Shown: positions 33,958-44,972 of the stretch, in pieces | Position numbering within the stretch: position 1 is the first letter of the stretch | How the letters are laid out: every line of letters starts with the position of its first letter | Assembly (NCBI GenBank): GCA_010093515.1 | Contig: MU001680.1 | Coordinates: forward strand, 408,735-472,734 | DNA length: 64,000 nucleotides | Reading direction: 5' to 3' | DNA from: Lineolata rhizophorae | Lineage: Eukaryota; Ascomycota; Dothideomycetes; Lineolatales; Lineolataceae | Notes under the pieces: model-generated | What the model was told of the DNA's origin: nothing | The model's input: the letters and a program-made list of their open reading frames with translations, nothing else | Database searches by the model: none | Program-made: the position numbers and the translations under genes

Positions 33958-35736
33958 ATGACAAATGCCAGAGAACTGGCGGAAGAGTGGCTCCGGCTGG
34001 ACCAGGACCCAACCACTCGAGAGGATGTCAAGCAACTTCTGGTTGAGGGTAAAGAGGATGAACTAAAGGAGCGCATGAATCCACGGATCGCGTTCGGAAC
34101 GGCTGGTTTGCGAGGGCCTATGCAAGCGGGATTCGCACGCTTGAATTCTCTCACCGTAATCCAGGCTTCGCAAGGGCTTGCTGAATACCTCCTGGAACAG
34201 GAGTCTGATGTTCGCCATCGGGGTGTCGTCATTGGCCGCGACGCCCGACACAACAGTCTCAAATTTGCGAAACTTGCTGCTGCGGCCTTTGTTGCCAAGA
34301 ATATTCGTGTGTGGTTGTACAGTGACCCAGTTCACACCCCTCTAGTTCCTTTTGGTGTCGGTGAACTGGGTGCCGCCGCTGGCGTCATGGTCACAGCCAG
34401 CCACAATCCGGCCAAGGACAATGGATACAAGGTATATTGGAGCAACGGATGCCAAATTATTCCACCACATGATAAAGGCATTGCCGATGCTATCCTTCGA
34501 AACCTTGAACCTGTCACGTGGGACACGAGCGTTGTCGATGAGGACCATTTGCTGATCGAATCCGCTATTGGGCTCGTTGAAGAAGCGTACTTTCGTGCTG
34601 TTCGTCGTGGCACGGTTCCGGAAGATGCAACCGCTTTTCCTCCTGCTCCAGAAGGCCTCCGGTTTGTCTATACACCGATGCATGGGGTTGGGTTGCCGTT
34701 CATGGAACGCGCAGCGAAGGACCTTGGGTTTTCGGTCTCCGATATTGTGATCGTCAAGGAGCAAGCGCAGCCTGATCCTAATTTTCCCACTGTGGTCTTT
34801 CCCAATCCAGAAGAAAAGGGCGCTCTGGACCTAGCTATGAAGACGGCGGACGGTGAAAGGATTAGTCTCATCCTCGCAAGCGATCCGGATGCGGATCGTC
34901 TTGCCGTCGCGGAGAAAGTAGACGGGAAATGGATCCAGTTCAGTGGAAATCAGCTCGGAATTCTCCTCGCATCGTACATTCTATCGAGCTGGCGCGACTC
35001 TACCATCAACTGCTCCTCACGAGACCAGGAACTCGCTATGCTTGCCTCGACCGTTTCGTCAACCATGCTTGCCACGTTTGCCGAGCGAGAAGGCTTCTAT
35101 TACGCCGAGACGTTGACAGGTTTTAAGTGGCTTGGGAACGTTTCCAAGCATCTCGATTCTAAGGGCTATAAAACCGTCTTCGCCTTCGAAGAAGCGTTGG
35201 GATATATGATCCCGAGCGTGGTATCGGACAAGGACTCCATCGCAGCAGCGGCCGTCTTTCTCACCGCGGCTGGAGAGTGGCAGCGCCAAGGGTTGACGCC
35301 ATATAGGAAGTTGCAGGAGCTCTTTAAAACCTATGGGTACTTCGAAGACGTGAATACGTATCTCATTTCGCCCTCACCTGGAGCGACAAACGCGGTTTTC
35401 CAGAGTATTCGGAGTTCCGCTGGGGACAAACCATATCCTGCTCAGCTAGGATCTCGGAAAGTACTGCGCTGGCGGGATCTGACGGAAGGATACGACTCAG
35501 CTACGGATGATCATGAACCAGTGCTTCCGGTATCGAAAGAGAGCCAGATGATCACGTGTGAGGTCGAGGGAGGCGTGAGGTTTACGATCCGGGGGTCAGG
35601 TACGGAACCTAAAGTCAAACTGTATGTTGAGGGGAAAGGTGCAAGTGAAGATGAAGCGAGGGCGGCCGCGAAGGACGTGCTGGATCTGTTACTGAGAGAG
35701 TGGATCAAGCCTGAATTTGGCCTGAAGCTTCCGTAA
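33958..35736 (+). CDS. PRM15: Phosphoribomutase / phosphoglucomutase-2 type enzyme
   Basis: Single-exon gene, 592 aa, alpha-D-phosphohexomutase superfamily. Orthologous in type to yeast Pgm3/Prm15 and animal PGM2, which convert ribose-1-phosphate to ribose-5-phosphate during nucleoside salvage and have weak glucose-1-phosphate activity. The phosphoserine loop TASHNPAKDNGYKVYW has S148; the metal-binding loop is DPDADR (309-314); the sugar-binding FAFEEALGYMIP and C-terminal phosphate loop IRGSGTEPKVKLY are intact. The N-terminal RIAFGTAGLRGPMQAGFARLN is typical of the PGM2 group and differs from classical PGM1. The context ATCATGA around 33958 and the family-like start LAEEWLRLDQDP support this start. 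Cytosolic. Confidence 0.95.
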   Translation: MTNARELAEEWLRLDQDPTTREDVKQLLVEGKEDELKERMNPRIAFGTAGLRGPMQAGFARLNSLTVIQASQGLAEYLLEQESDVRHRGVVIGRDARHNSLKFAKLAAAAFVAKNIRVWLYSDPVHTPLVPFGVGELGAAAGVMVTASHNPAKDNGYKVYWSNGCQIIPPHDKGIADAILRNLEPVTWDTSVVDEDHLLIESAIGLVEEAYFRAVRRGTVPEDATAFPPAPEGLRFVYTPMHGVGLPFMERAAKDLGFSVSDIVIVKEQAQPDPNFPTVVFPNPEEKGALDLAMKTADGERISLILASDPDADRLAVAEKVDGKWIQFSGNQLGILLASYILSSWRDSTINCSSRDQELAMLASTVSSTMLATFAEREGFYYAETLTGFKWLGNVSKHLDSKGYKTVFAFEEALGYMIPSVVSDKDSIAAAAVFLTAAGEWQRQGLTPYRKLQELFKTYGYFEDVNTYLISPSPGATNAVFQSIRSSAGDKPYPAQLGSRKVLRWRDLTEGYDSATDDHEPVLPVSKESQMITCEVEGGVRFTIRGSGTEPKVKLYVEGKGASEDEARAAAKDVLDLLLREWIKPEFGLKLP

Positions 35737-36321
35737 AGTTTTCGTCGAGTCCGATGGGTTCGAGAGAGGTTCACCTAATATGATTTATTTTCTGTTCAGC
35801 AACATGCTTTATGTTTACATGCAATATTGTAATTCGGCTTCCTAGGCATAGACTAGTGGGAGATTATGTTTAATGAAGAGTTATGCTGGCACGGTGGGAT
35901 GACTGTCTTACGAACTTGCCTCTTTTAAAAAATTTCCGTAACCTTCGGGGAATTTATGGTAAATCTTACCAATATAACTATGTATCAAAAAGCGGCGAGT
36001 GCTTCCGTATGAAACTAATGCAAGGCAATTTATATCACACTGCGAGTCTGTTCGGCTGCAAATGTTATCGGCAACACAAGTGGAGCGCTATTGCAGATTG
36101 GTTTTAATAGAACACAGTTTCGTACCTATGGCATCCGAGTGGTAGTAGGTACATAATTGTGTACACATTCTCCAGGATGCCAGCGGCTCCTAGTGGTATT
36201 CCGACCCTTGTAGACGCCATACCTGCCAGGCCATGCACATAAAAAGTCCCACAGTAAAAGCCCACAAGAAGAAACAGTTGTCGAAAGATAGACTAAGCCA
36301 CCTGACGAATGATCCCGAGGT
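35737..36321. other. Convergent 3' spacer
   Basis: 585 bp between phosphomutase (+) and FEN1 (-), AT-rich in its first half. 3' UTRs only, as far as can be seen. Confidence 0.5.
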
Positions 36322-37725
36322 CTACCCGGCTCCTCTAGGTTTCGTCTTAGACTCCTTCTTCTCCTTCGCAGCAGCTTTTTGCTTCTTCTTCTTCTCTTCC
36401 AATTTTGCCTCATTCTTCCTCTTCAGACTTTTTTGCTCCTCCTCCGTCTTCGGAACTGCCTTGAAGAAGCCTTCCAGCCGGCTCTGCTGAGCCGTCTTTA
36501 GATTCTTCTGCAGCCTCGCGGCGCCACTCCTGACACGATCTTCCGAAAATCCTTTCTCCGTCACGAGGAAATGGACCAGACCTTCCACATCTGGCGCGTT
36601 CCACTTCACGTCGCAGGCAGGATCTTCGGCATCGAGTACGTCTGGCTCGAGGAAGAGAAGGCGGGCGTCTTCGTACGGCCAATCGTCGGGAAGCGTGTAC
36701 TTCTTGTTTCCGGACTTGATGGCGGAGACAACGCCGTCAAGGCCGCCATGGTCGCGGATCAGCTTAAGGGCGGTGCTTGGGCCGATGCCCTTGACCGGGT
36801 CGACGTAATCGCAGCCGAGGAGGATGCAGAGGTCGATAAACTGCGTAGACATATCAGCCAAATTTCTAAGATAGACCTGAAGTCTCCATACAGTCTTCCT
36901 GTCCATTTCCAGCCCCTCCAGGACTTTGTCTAGATGGATCTCCTGGATCGGTTCCTTGCGCTGCTCGCTGAAGGTGAGATGCCGGAGCAGAATCGGCGAG
37001 TTGAACGTCAACGTATCCATGTCCTCCGACGCCGCCGCATACACCTTCCCCGCGCGCGCCAGCACGGCGCATTGAGCCTCCGCCTCCGTCGGCGCAATCA
37101 GATACGGAATGCCCATCAGCGTCAGCAGTTTCCGGCACTCCTCGTTATGCTCCCTCGTGACGCGCACAGTGCGGCGCGAGAATTTCTCCACGTCCTCATT
37201 CGTGCCGGTTTCCTTCGCCTCCTCATGCGCTTCGTGCGCCTCCGTCTTACGCTGGAAGCGCTTGGCCAGCTCGCCGGACTTGAGTTTGGGAGGGGCGCCA
37301 TCGAAGACGAAGACGGGTTTGATGCCGTTGTCGACCATGCGCAACGTGCGGTAGAACATGCCCATCAAATGCGACGTTGTCTCGCCGGAGTCGCTCATGA
37401 GTTGCTGGCCCTCGGAACGGACGGCAATGAGGAAGCTGTAGATGCTCATGGAGCTGCGTGCGAGGATTTAGTAGCAATTTGTTGGAGGTTGTGTATGGAA
37501 CTTACGCATCCTACGTAGGAAGAAGTTAGCAACAGGAAAATATAGTGGTGTTGAAGAGCAAAGCTTACAATTGCGACCTTGCGACCAAAGAAGGTCTTTA
37601 TTTCGCCCGTCTTGATGGCACCCGGACAGTGCTCGTTGATGAGCTGGTATAGTTCTGTACCAACGTTAATTTCGGGGACCAAGACTGGGAGGAAGCTGCG
37701 CATTGGACTTACGTTTGATACCCAT
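36322..37725 (-). CDS. FEN1: Flap endonuclease 1
   Basis: 394-aa structure-specific nuclease that removes 5' flaps in Okazaki-fragment maturation and long-patch base excision repair. Exons: 37725-37713 (13 nt), 37654-37569, 37510-37506 (5-nt microexon GATGC), 37453-36892, 36840-36322. The joins give [19 protein letters not shown], then [18 protein letters not shown]. The last intron (36891-36841) is 51 nt, a multiple of three and free of stops; removing it restores [17 protein letters not shown]. Active-site acids are present: D34, DGAPP, EAEAQC, SEDMDT, GCDYVD. The PCNA-interacting box QSRLEGFF and a Lys-rich C-terminus complete the protein. The spliced length equals that of other fungal FEN1 proteins (about 395 aa). 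Divergent from the patatin-like gene. Confidence 0.95.
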
Positions 37726-39735
37726 TTCGAATCATGCACCCGAATGATGTTCTAGGCATCAATTTCAGGTTCGTTGGACCGCCGAACGGTGGTCGGGCTA
37801 GGGCTCGATGGGAAGGGAAAGATAACCAGCCGCGACTGACGTAGAGAACACACGCGCGTGGGTCGCGGGGACGCGTAGCCGCGTTTTCGCTAGGTAGCTT
37901 GCCCACCCACCCGGGCCAAAACTCAAGTCCTGAGCCTTTGATTTCTACGGGAGTTTCCACGACGGTTTCGAGAATGCTGCTGGATATGATTGCAGGCCGA
38001 AAAGCCAACTACATCGCACTCAAGTAACGGAGATCCTAATTCCGCAGAATTCCTCTGGTAGGTAGGTAGGTAGGTATATTCTTACTCCCATGCCGGCACG
38101 CTTCGGCCGAAGGGGGGGGGAGAATTCCTCTAATCTAGTGTGACAACAATTCGGCTTGGGCCAGTTCACGTGATATGAGTCTTAGGTAATGACAGCGTCA
38201 ACCCCGACATGCTCTTTGCCACTCACCCATGCTACTTCTATTGGCCAGAATACGCTCAAGCTTACTTGGATTCTACCAGGTAGTAGTTGATTTTCTCAAG
38301 CAAGATCTGCATTAGTACTACGCAGGAACCCGCCGATAGTTCAAATCCTCCCGAAAGCTCTCAACTATGCGATGTGTGCTTTAGGAAACGCTTCCGGTTC
38401 AGACAGAATGGGGTCGCGTCCAAGCAGTACCTACCTAGTTCACTGGCACTGCCCTGAGGGGATGGCTGAACGCTGACGCCATTCCGTACTCGAGCACCTC
38501 ACAATGTTCCACCAGGGCGCCTCGATCTCGATGCTCTATATGACCGGATATCGAAGCGCCGGCGTTTGGGCTTAACGAATCATCCTTGTCAGGAAAAGCG
38601 GCATTACGAAATCCGCAAGGTAGACGACCGAAGTGGTTTGGCAGGCGACAGTGAATATCTAAAATTCTACCTACGGTAAATCAAGCCTGATCTCAAGGCG
38701 AAGATGATTGGCAATGTCTTTAAGCAGCTCTGCAAGTTTCGGACGGAACCGAGGCTGATCCGCCTCGAGAGCAAGAAACATTCTAGAAGTCGCCACGAAA
38801 GCGCGGCGACGTCGACGGAGCGGCGTCGAACCGAGACGGCGGAGGAGACGAGTTCCGCCGCGGCTAGCAGATCCCGCTACAGCAGAGGCCGAATGAACGA
38901 GCAAGTCAGACACAAGCTCGGGTATCCAGGGCTGCCACGGGCGCGCGGTCGCGGGGACGTGGGGACGGCGGCCGGGATGCGGTCAAGGACAGCTCGTGTT
39001 GCGAGCTTGTCGCGGCGCACAGCCACGACGCCCGGGCATCTGCGGAGCGGCTTGGCGTCAAACGTCACCTTGCCAAGCCACTTACAGGCGCTTTCAGCCC
39101 ACCACCCGGCGGGCCTTTTGCCGCTGACCGTGGTTGAACAGTCACCGTTCGCTACCACCGATTCTCGCGCATTCCAACTGTCTCCTCCTCCTCCTCCTCC
39201 TCCTCCTTCTCCCTCATCACAGTCGCTCGCCATACCCAGCAAAAACGCTTGCCCAGAGCGCATTCAACCGCTCTGTTTTCCGGTCGCGCTGCGCGCTCCG
39301 CCTGGCTACCCCGCCACGTGGACCCCGCCTTGCGACTGACCACTTGTGGAGCTGCGTGACTGACGACGCGCCGAGTTTCGCGCCAGCCTTCTGCGCAGCC
39401 CCCTCACCGAGACCTCCACTCCAGGTCGCCGAGCTGGACCACCTACCGCTTCCACCGCTTTCACAAGGCTGAACTCTCACCTGCGTCGACCCGTTATTAT
39501 CCACTACTCCTCCACCGCCTCCTGCGACCTTCCTGGAAATATTACTTGCGCCTTTCTCGACTTTCACTTAGTGAAGCCTACCTGCAGTAGCTTCCGGCTA
39601 ACCGTTCCATCGAAGTGCAAAGCTAGCGCGACCTCAGCTTTGCCTGGCGACGTAATCTTGCGGCACGATATATCATCCTGTGGCACGCACCAAGTGGGAT
39701 AAACGGAGGAATCATCTCACAAACCCTTTTCCGCC
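37726..39735. promoter_or_regulatory. Divergent spacer between FEN1 and the patatin-like gene
   Basis: 2 kb. Contains a (GGTA)5 microsatellite at 38057-38076, a G9-10 run near 38116, and a CT/CTC-rich tract (39180-39220) that is probably promoter or 5' UTR of the patatin-like gene. Long GC-rich frames at 38700-39560 have low-complexity translations on both strands and are not called. Confidence 0.45.
38057..38076. repeat. (GGTA)5 microsatellite
   Basis: Five perfect GGTA copies between FEN1 and the patatin-like gene. No function suggested. Confidence 0.9.
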
Positions 39736-41839
39736 ATGGATTCAACCGGGCTGCGGCGGAAAGACACCACGAAAGGGCCACCCTTGCGAATATTGTCTCT
39801 AGGTATGAACGGACCTTTCTCATCACGAGCGCATGTCCGATAAAATCTTGCTAACTTACGTCGCATAGATGGCGGTGGCGTGCGCGGTTACTCGATGCTC
39901 ATTCTCCTCCAGGAGTTGATGCATAGGACATTTGTCGAGACCGAGGGTCGTGCGCCCAAACGACACGAGATACCGAAGCCTTGCGAACACTTTGATTTGA
40001 TCGCCGGCACTGGCACCGGAGGACTCATCGCAATCATGCTTGGCAGACTGCGCATGGATATCGAAACATGCAAGGACGTATACGTGCGTATGACGAAGCG
40101 CGTCTTCGAGACCGACAAGACCATCGCAGGAATCCCTTACCGATCCACCCTGTTCAAGGCGTCGAAGTTGGAAGAGGCGATTAGGGACTGCGTGAGGGAA
40201 CACACCATAACGGATGAAGAGGGCAACGACATCGCGGCCTCACAGCTGAACCTCTCGTCGCCAAGGAGTCCCGTCACGTCAGCGAGCTCTTTCGGTGGGG
40301 CTCCGGTGCGCACTATGAGCAACGCGAGTAGGTACAGCCAGTATGGAATGTCACCTGTATATCGGGGACCTTCGGCGGCGGCCATTCGGTGGGGCAATCC
40401 TAACGCCCTCCTCTACGATACCCGGGAGAATCGGACTAAATGGTGAGTTACAGGTCTAGTCAAGCTTCAGGGCTGTCTAATGATTACTAACATATTCCGT
40501 CCTTAGTGCCGTCACTGCTGTGTATAGGGGAACACCGAAAAATGGAAGTTCCGTGCTTTTGCGCTCCTACGACTCAAGAAAGGAACCTGCCCCCGAATTT
40601 GACTGCACCATTTGGCAAGCCGGCCGCGCAACTTCCGCGACGGGCCTAGCTTTCAAACCTATCCAGGTGGGTCAGTCCGTCTTTATCGACGAAGGAGCTG
40701 GAAAGTACAACCCTGCACCGCAAATCTTGGACGAGGCTGTTTGCAACGAATGGCCTGGACGAGATGTTGGCGTGTTCGTGTCGATTGGAACTGGTAAACG
40801 ACCACCCGGGACAAATAATCAGCAACATCTTTGGTGGGAAGGCTTTGTGTCGAGTGGTATGGGGGACTTTGCCGAGGCGCGGCGGCGTCTCATTGCGAAG
40901 ATCGAAGGCTGTGAGGACACGCATCAATATATGCTGCGCGATCACCTGTCCAAGCGACATGTGAACCCGGAGAACTACTACCGGCTCAACGTTGAGGTCG
41001 GTGTCGGCGAGTTCGGCATGAACGAGTGGAACCGCCTCGCCGAAATCTCCACCAACACCCGCATGTATCTGGCTAGACAGGAAGTTCAGAGCATCAACAT
41101 ATCCGCCGCTGCGAAGATTGCGCGCATCCACCGGGCCAAGATTCGCTGGGAGCGTGCCCAGGCTCAAGGCTACGACCCAGAGCAGTTCCAAGCGTCCGGA
41201 CGACCTCTCCCACCCATCCCCTCGCAAACCTCACCCCCACCGCCCTCGAATCCCATGGCCGTCGAGCTCCCGGCTGAAGACGTCCCACCATCCGCCTCGT
41301 CGCCACGCCTCCGCCCCGTCTCCCAGCTGCTCACTCCCTCAGACGCCGCGTCCTACGAGCACCACTACAACGGTGGTTACGACAGCCACGACCACGCGCC
41401 GCCGCACAAGCGCGCCCACTCGGCGCCGCACCACCACCAGCACCGTCACGCCGACGAGAAGTACGCCGTCGTGTCCTCTGACGAGTACCCGCAGCCTGTC
41501 GACACCGCCGCTGACTCGGCCGTGTCCTCGCTCGGCCCGTCGCCGCGGCGCTCGGCCGAGGATGCCAGGCGATCCGGCGACCACCCGCGGCGCTCGGGCG
41601 AGCACGTCGGGTCCTCGCCGCCGCCGCGCCCGCCAAAGACGCCACTGCCGGCCGGTGAGAACGTACACGCGCCGCCTCCACCCCCGCCCAGGAACCACGC
41701 GCCGCCTCCGCCGCCGCCGGGCAACCCCGCGTCGCATATGACGAGGCCGCCGAAGGGCATCAATGTCCTCCCGTATCCAGACTCGGATGGGCCGCCGCCG
41801 ATGGTGGATCGGTCAAGGAAGCCGAATATGGCGAGGTGA
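39736..41839 (+). CDS. Patatin-like protein lacking the catalytic serine
   Basis: 657 aa from exons 39736-39802, 39869-40442 and 40507-41839 (donors GTATGA, GTGAGT; acceptors ATAG, TTAG). The patatin fold starts at the splice junction: LRILSL then oxyanion loop D23-GGGVRG. The nucleophile elbow, normally G-x-S-x-G, reads G69-T-G71-T-G73, so the catalytic Ser is Gly. The partner Asp (canonical DGG/DGA) is kept as D275 in FIDEGAGKYNP. A Ser-rich insert (about 155-200) splits the domain. After residue 400 the tail is disordered, with a His-rich run and several poly-Pro blocks. Patatins are acyl hydrolases of membrane lipids; this one may be a pseudoenzyme with a scaffolding or lipid-binding role. 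That is inference from one residue, and similar GTGTGG forms may be normal for a fungal subclade. Confidence 0.9.
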
Positions 41840-42815
41840 GAGTGGTCGTAAGGCTTCCCATGACTTTTGGATGAGGATTGTAGAAGATTTGGAGTTGGTT
41901 GAGAAATAAGAGGGCTCGAAGGCCGAAGCCTTGAATTCGGTTGAGTGAGAGCTTGGATAAGCGTGGTGTACGGCGTTTGTGGCTGGAGTCGGGCTATTAC
42001 CATGATTGGCTCAGACTGCCCTCAATGGTACGGCAAAATCTCGGTTTGGCGAACGCAGGTCTGCCGTTGAGCTTTGACCATTTGTTACGGCCGGACGACA
42101 TCTACTGAATGACGGGGTTGGCTTATGGTGGTGTTATTTGTTCACCTATGAGTGGCGTCTACGAATGGGTCCTTCCTTTCGTTTCAGCAAACCATCGTTC
42201 TAAATTTTTTTCCCTTGAGCTTCCTTATCACGGTCTGCTATGACTTGCATATTTTTAACGTCTGCTTTGGTTTTTCTTTTTTCTCAGGATACCCTGTAAT
42301 ATTGGTTCGACTGGGCGCGTGACCAAAAGCGCCCCTCTTTTTGGGTTGCGGCGTAGTGAGGAGGAATGGATTGCCGCCTATTCCCATAGCCTCTTTGATA
42401 GTTGATGAACGTCTTACATATTCTAGGAATACATGTATTTACGAAAACATTTAAATTACTTTTTAAGTCCTCGAATGATTTTGAAGCGCTTTATTTGAAT
42501 TCGAGAATTATCATCCTAAATAAGCTCCTTTCATCTCATAAATCCCGCACACGAAGGCGCTTGAATAATTCGAATACGTCTAACTCGAGAATATAAGCTG
42601 GTTGTTTTGTGCTTTTAGTAGTGTCCTTGACGTCCGTTACCCTTGTATGGGCGTAGTAGAATGAAAGGAAGTCACAACGTCAATATTAGAAGACATACGG
42701 TTAATTAAGACAGTCATTCCTATGACTTCATAGTAAGACCTTTCAACAAATGGCTTAGATACAATGGTGCCACTGAACGCTACACATGCGGATGCTGAAT
42801 GAGACGAGACCATGT
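41840..42815. other. Convergent spacer
   Basis: 976 bp, increasingly AT-rich toward 42600. Holds the 3' UTRs of the patatin-like gene (+) and LCP5 (-). No other feature was recognised. Confidence 0.5.
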
Positions 42816-44078
42816 CTACCGTCTTCTCCGTCCAGCCATTTTTCTCCTCTTCTCCCATCCAGCACCCACCTCCCCCCTACCCCCAACATCTGCCTCGGAA
42901 CCTTCTCCTTTCCTCTTCCTACTCCTTTCCAAGGCTCCGCCCACTCCCCCACCACCTTCTTTCCTCGTCGCCCTTGCGATCCGATCCCCTGCCCTCCCCA
43001 GTTCGGCCCAATCCTCCCCTCCCCACCCCCCACCCCTTCCATCGTTCCTGCCCTTCCTCTTCTCCTTGTTCTCCTTCGGCAACCGAACAAAGTGCGCCTC
43101 TTCGTACCTCTCGCGCTCCGCCTCCTCCCTGCGCTCCTTGGCCGAGCGCTCGCGGCGCCCGCCCGCCGCAATTGTCGTCCCGATCGACGGCGTTGCCACC
43201 GGCGCGTTCGAAAACTCCGACTCGAGGTACGTGTCCAGAATGCGGGAGCGCGGCTCGCGGTCGCGCTTGTCCGTGCTACGGGGCCCCGTCATGGCGCTGG
43301 GTGGCGCCACGGGGTTGATGCGCGGGGGCTGGTAGACGCCGCTGGCGTTGACGTCTTTGGACGAAATCAATTTGGACGGTCTTGCGGGAGCGGCGGGCCG
43401 CGCAAAGGCGGCGGGATTTGGTCGATAGGAAAGCGCGTCGATGCCTTCTTGGACGCCGGCTTCCGACTCGTTTTCGCCTCCGGATGTGCTGACTTCGCTG
43501 TCGACTTCGGAGTCGGACGTGGATTCGTTTGAATCGACCGTCTCGGTCTTACCTCCTTTATTCTTTTTCCGACTAACATTTCCATTCGCCATAGGTGCGC
43601 CGTTCACATCTTTCGTAGCTATTTTCTCCCGCGCCGTCGCATCCTCGGCAGCGCGTATGACCTTATCAAGCTGATACTTAAGTCGGCCTTCTAGCGGACG
43701 CACGCCTCTCTCCAAATAGACACGTAATTCCACAAGCTTCCGTATTGCATCTTCGTCTGCTGATTGGTGGTCACTTCCCCCCCGAGCTTCGCCGCACTCC
43801 GCATTGAAATCCTCGCCATTGACATCTTCCGGCGATTTCTGTTCCTGAACCGGCTCGTGTCTGCTCTTCGCATGGTTTCCGTTCCGCTCTCTATGCATGA
43901 TCAACCACACAAGGTGCTGGAGGTACGAGAGTAGCAGTTCGTTTTTGATCGAGAGAATCGAGATGCCATCCTTTGGAGGTATAATCGACGAAGCGTCATC
44001 CTCCTCTGCTGTCGGGAGAGCGGAGATAGCGGAGTGGATGGATGCGATAAGTTCGCCTCGCAAGTCGATCCATGACAT
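42816..44078 (-). CDS. LCP5: Lcp5/neuroguidin, U3 snoRNP-associated ribosome biogenesis factor
   Basis: Single-exon gene, 420 aa, Sas10/Utp3/C1D family. Yeast Lcp5 works in the small-subunit processome in 18S pre-rRNA maturation in the nucleolus. N-terminal homology: DGISILSIKNELLLSYLQHL (about residues 37-56). The core signature is KLVELRVYLERGVRPLEGRL followed by KYQLDKVIRAAEDA (about 112-146), matching neuroguidin closely. The middle has an acidic Ser/Glu stretch and the block ALSYRPNPAAF; the C-terminal third is Arg/Lys/Glu-rich and ends in KRRKMAGRRRR, a nucleolar-type signal. The C-terminal Gly-rich part is low complexity. Start at 44078 (MSWIDLRGEL). Minus strand, same direction as the histidine kinase gene upstream. 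Confidence 0.9.
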   Translation of the reverse strand: MSWIDLRGELIASIHSAISALPTAEEDDASSIIPPKDGISILSIKNELLLSYLQHLVWLIMHRERNGNHAKSRHEPVQEQKSPEDVNGEDFNAECGEARGGSDHQSADEDAIRKLVELRVYLERGVRPLEGRLKYQLDKVIRAAEDATAREKIATKDVNGAPMANGNVSRKKNKGGKTETVDSNESTSDSEVDSEVSTSGGENESEAGVQEGIDALSYRPNPAAFARPAAPARPSKLISSKDVNASGVYQPPRINPVAPPSAMTGPRSTDKRDREPRSRILDTYLESEFSNAPVATPSIGTTIAAGGRRERSAKERREEAERERYEEAHFVRLPKENKEKRKGRNDGRGGGWGGEDWAELGRAGDRIARATRKEGGGGVGGALERSRKRKGEGSEADVGGRGEVGAGWEKRRKMAGRRRR

Positions 44079-44972
44079 TTTTGGTGAGGTTAATGAGGGA
44101 TTTTGACTGGGAGTTGTCGGCTGGAAAATGGGTCGATTGAGGTGGAATTTTGATACGGAGGCAAGAAATTTAGGCGGAGTACGGCAGAAAAAGGCGGTGT
44201 GTGGTACGGTGTGGTCTGGGCGAAATTGCTTTCCGCCTCTTCCAAAGCCGCCAGAAATGAAGTTAGTACTTCAAGCGTTCATGGTTTGCATTGCTCTTAA
44301 AAGAGATCCCATGAAACTTCGTTCTACTGAGACACATTCCCTTCTACGAAGTAGAGAGTATCCCACTATAGATTAGTTTACCATAGCGAAGCATCAAAGC
44401 ACTTAAAAAAACACGAAACAAGGTAATCATTGTCATCGCGCATTTCACATATGGTTAATGAACTCCTCTGCCGATCCCTTCTTTGCCTTCTTTAACCTTT
44501 CCTCTTTCCCATTGCCTTCGTGTCTAGTAGCATCCATCCAAAATCGACCCTGCTAATATCCCTCATACCAACTCTCCAACCGAAAATTCCCAATGTCGAC
44601 ATGCGAACTGGTAGTATATGCACGCATAGAAAGCTATGACCAAACTATCCATCACAAAGTGTAAGAAGCTTTGAAACAAGAAGAAGATACTTCCAGAACT
44701 AAAGATTATGAAAATCATACAGCCCCAGCCTAAAATGGTACAGAGAAGAAGCAGACTCAGAGCGATCAAAGCGCCGGAAATCTGGTCTCCTTGTCCTAGT
44801 CTTGAACAGATCCGTCGGCGACGGCAGGATATGGTACACACATTATGTGCACTTGGTATCACTCTAGTGCCTTAGCATGATACAAAATCCGATAGAGTAG
44901 AATCTCAAGGTCCGCGTGCTTGCGAGAGGAAGACTACGTGGTGTTTGGATATGGCTCTCCCCTAGTGTCATG
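44079..44972. other. Spacer between LCP5 and the histidine kinase
   Basis: 894 bp. Holds the LCP5 promoter and the 3' UTR of the kinase. An open frame at 44563-44862 (-) with hydrophobic translation lacks any homology or start context and was not called. Confidence 0.45.

Noticed and set aside
38704-39560. Frames of 112-211 aa upstream of the patatin-like gene
   Set aside because: Low-complexity Pro/Ser translations driven by CTC repeats, on both strands; more likely promoter and 5' UTR.
42786-43532. 248-aa Pro-rich frame on the + strand
   Set aside because: It is antisense to LCP5, whose Sas10/C1D-type signature is clear.
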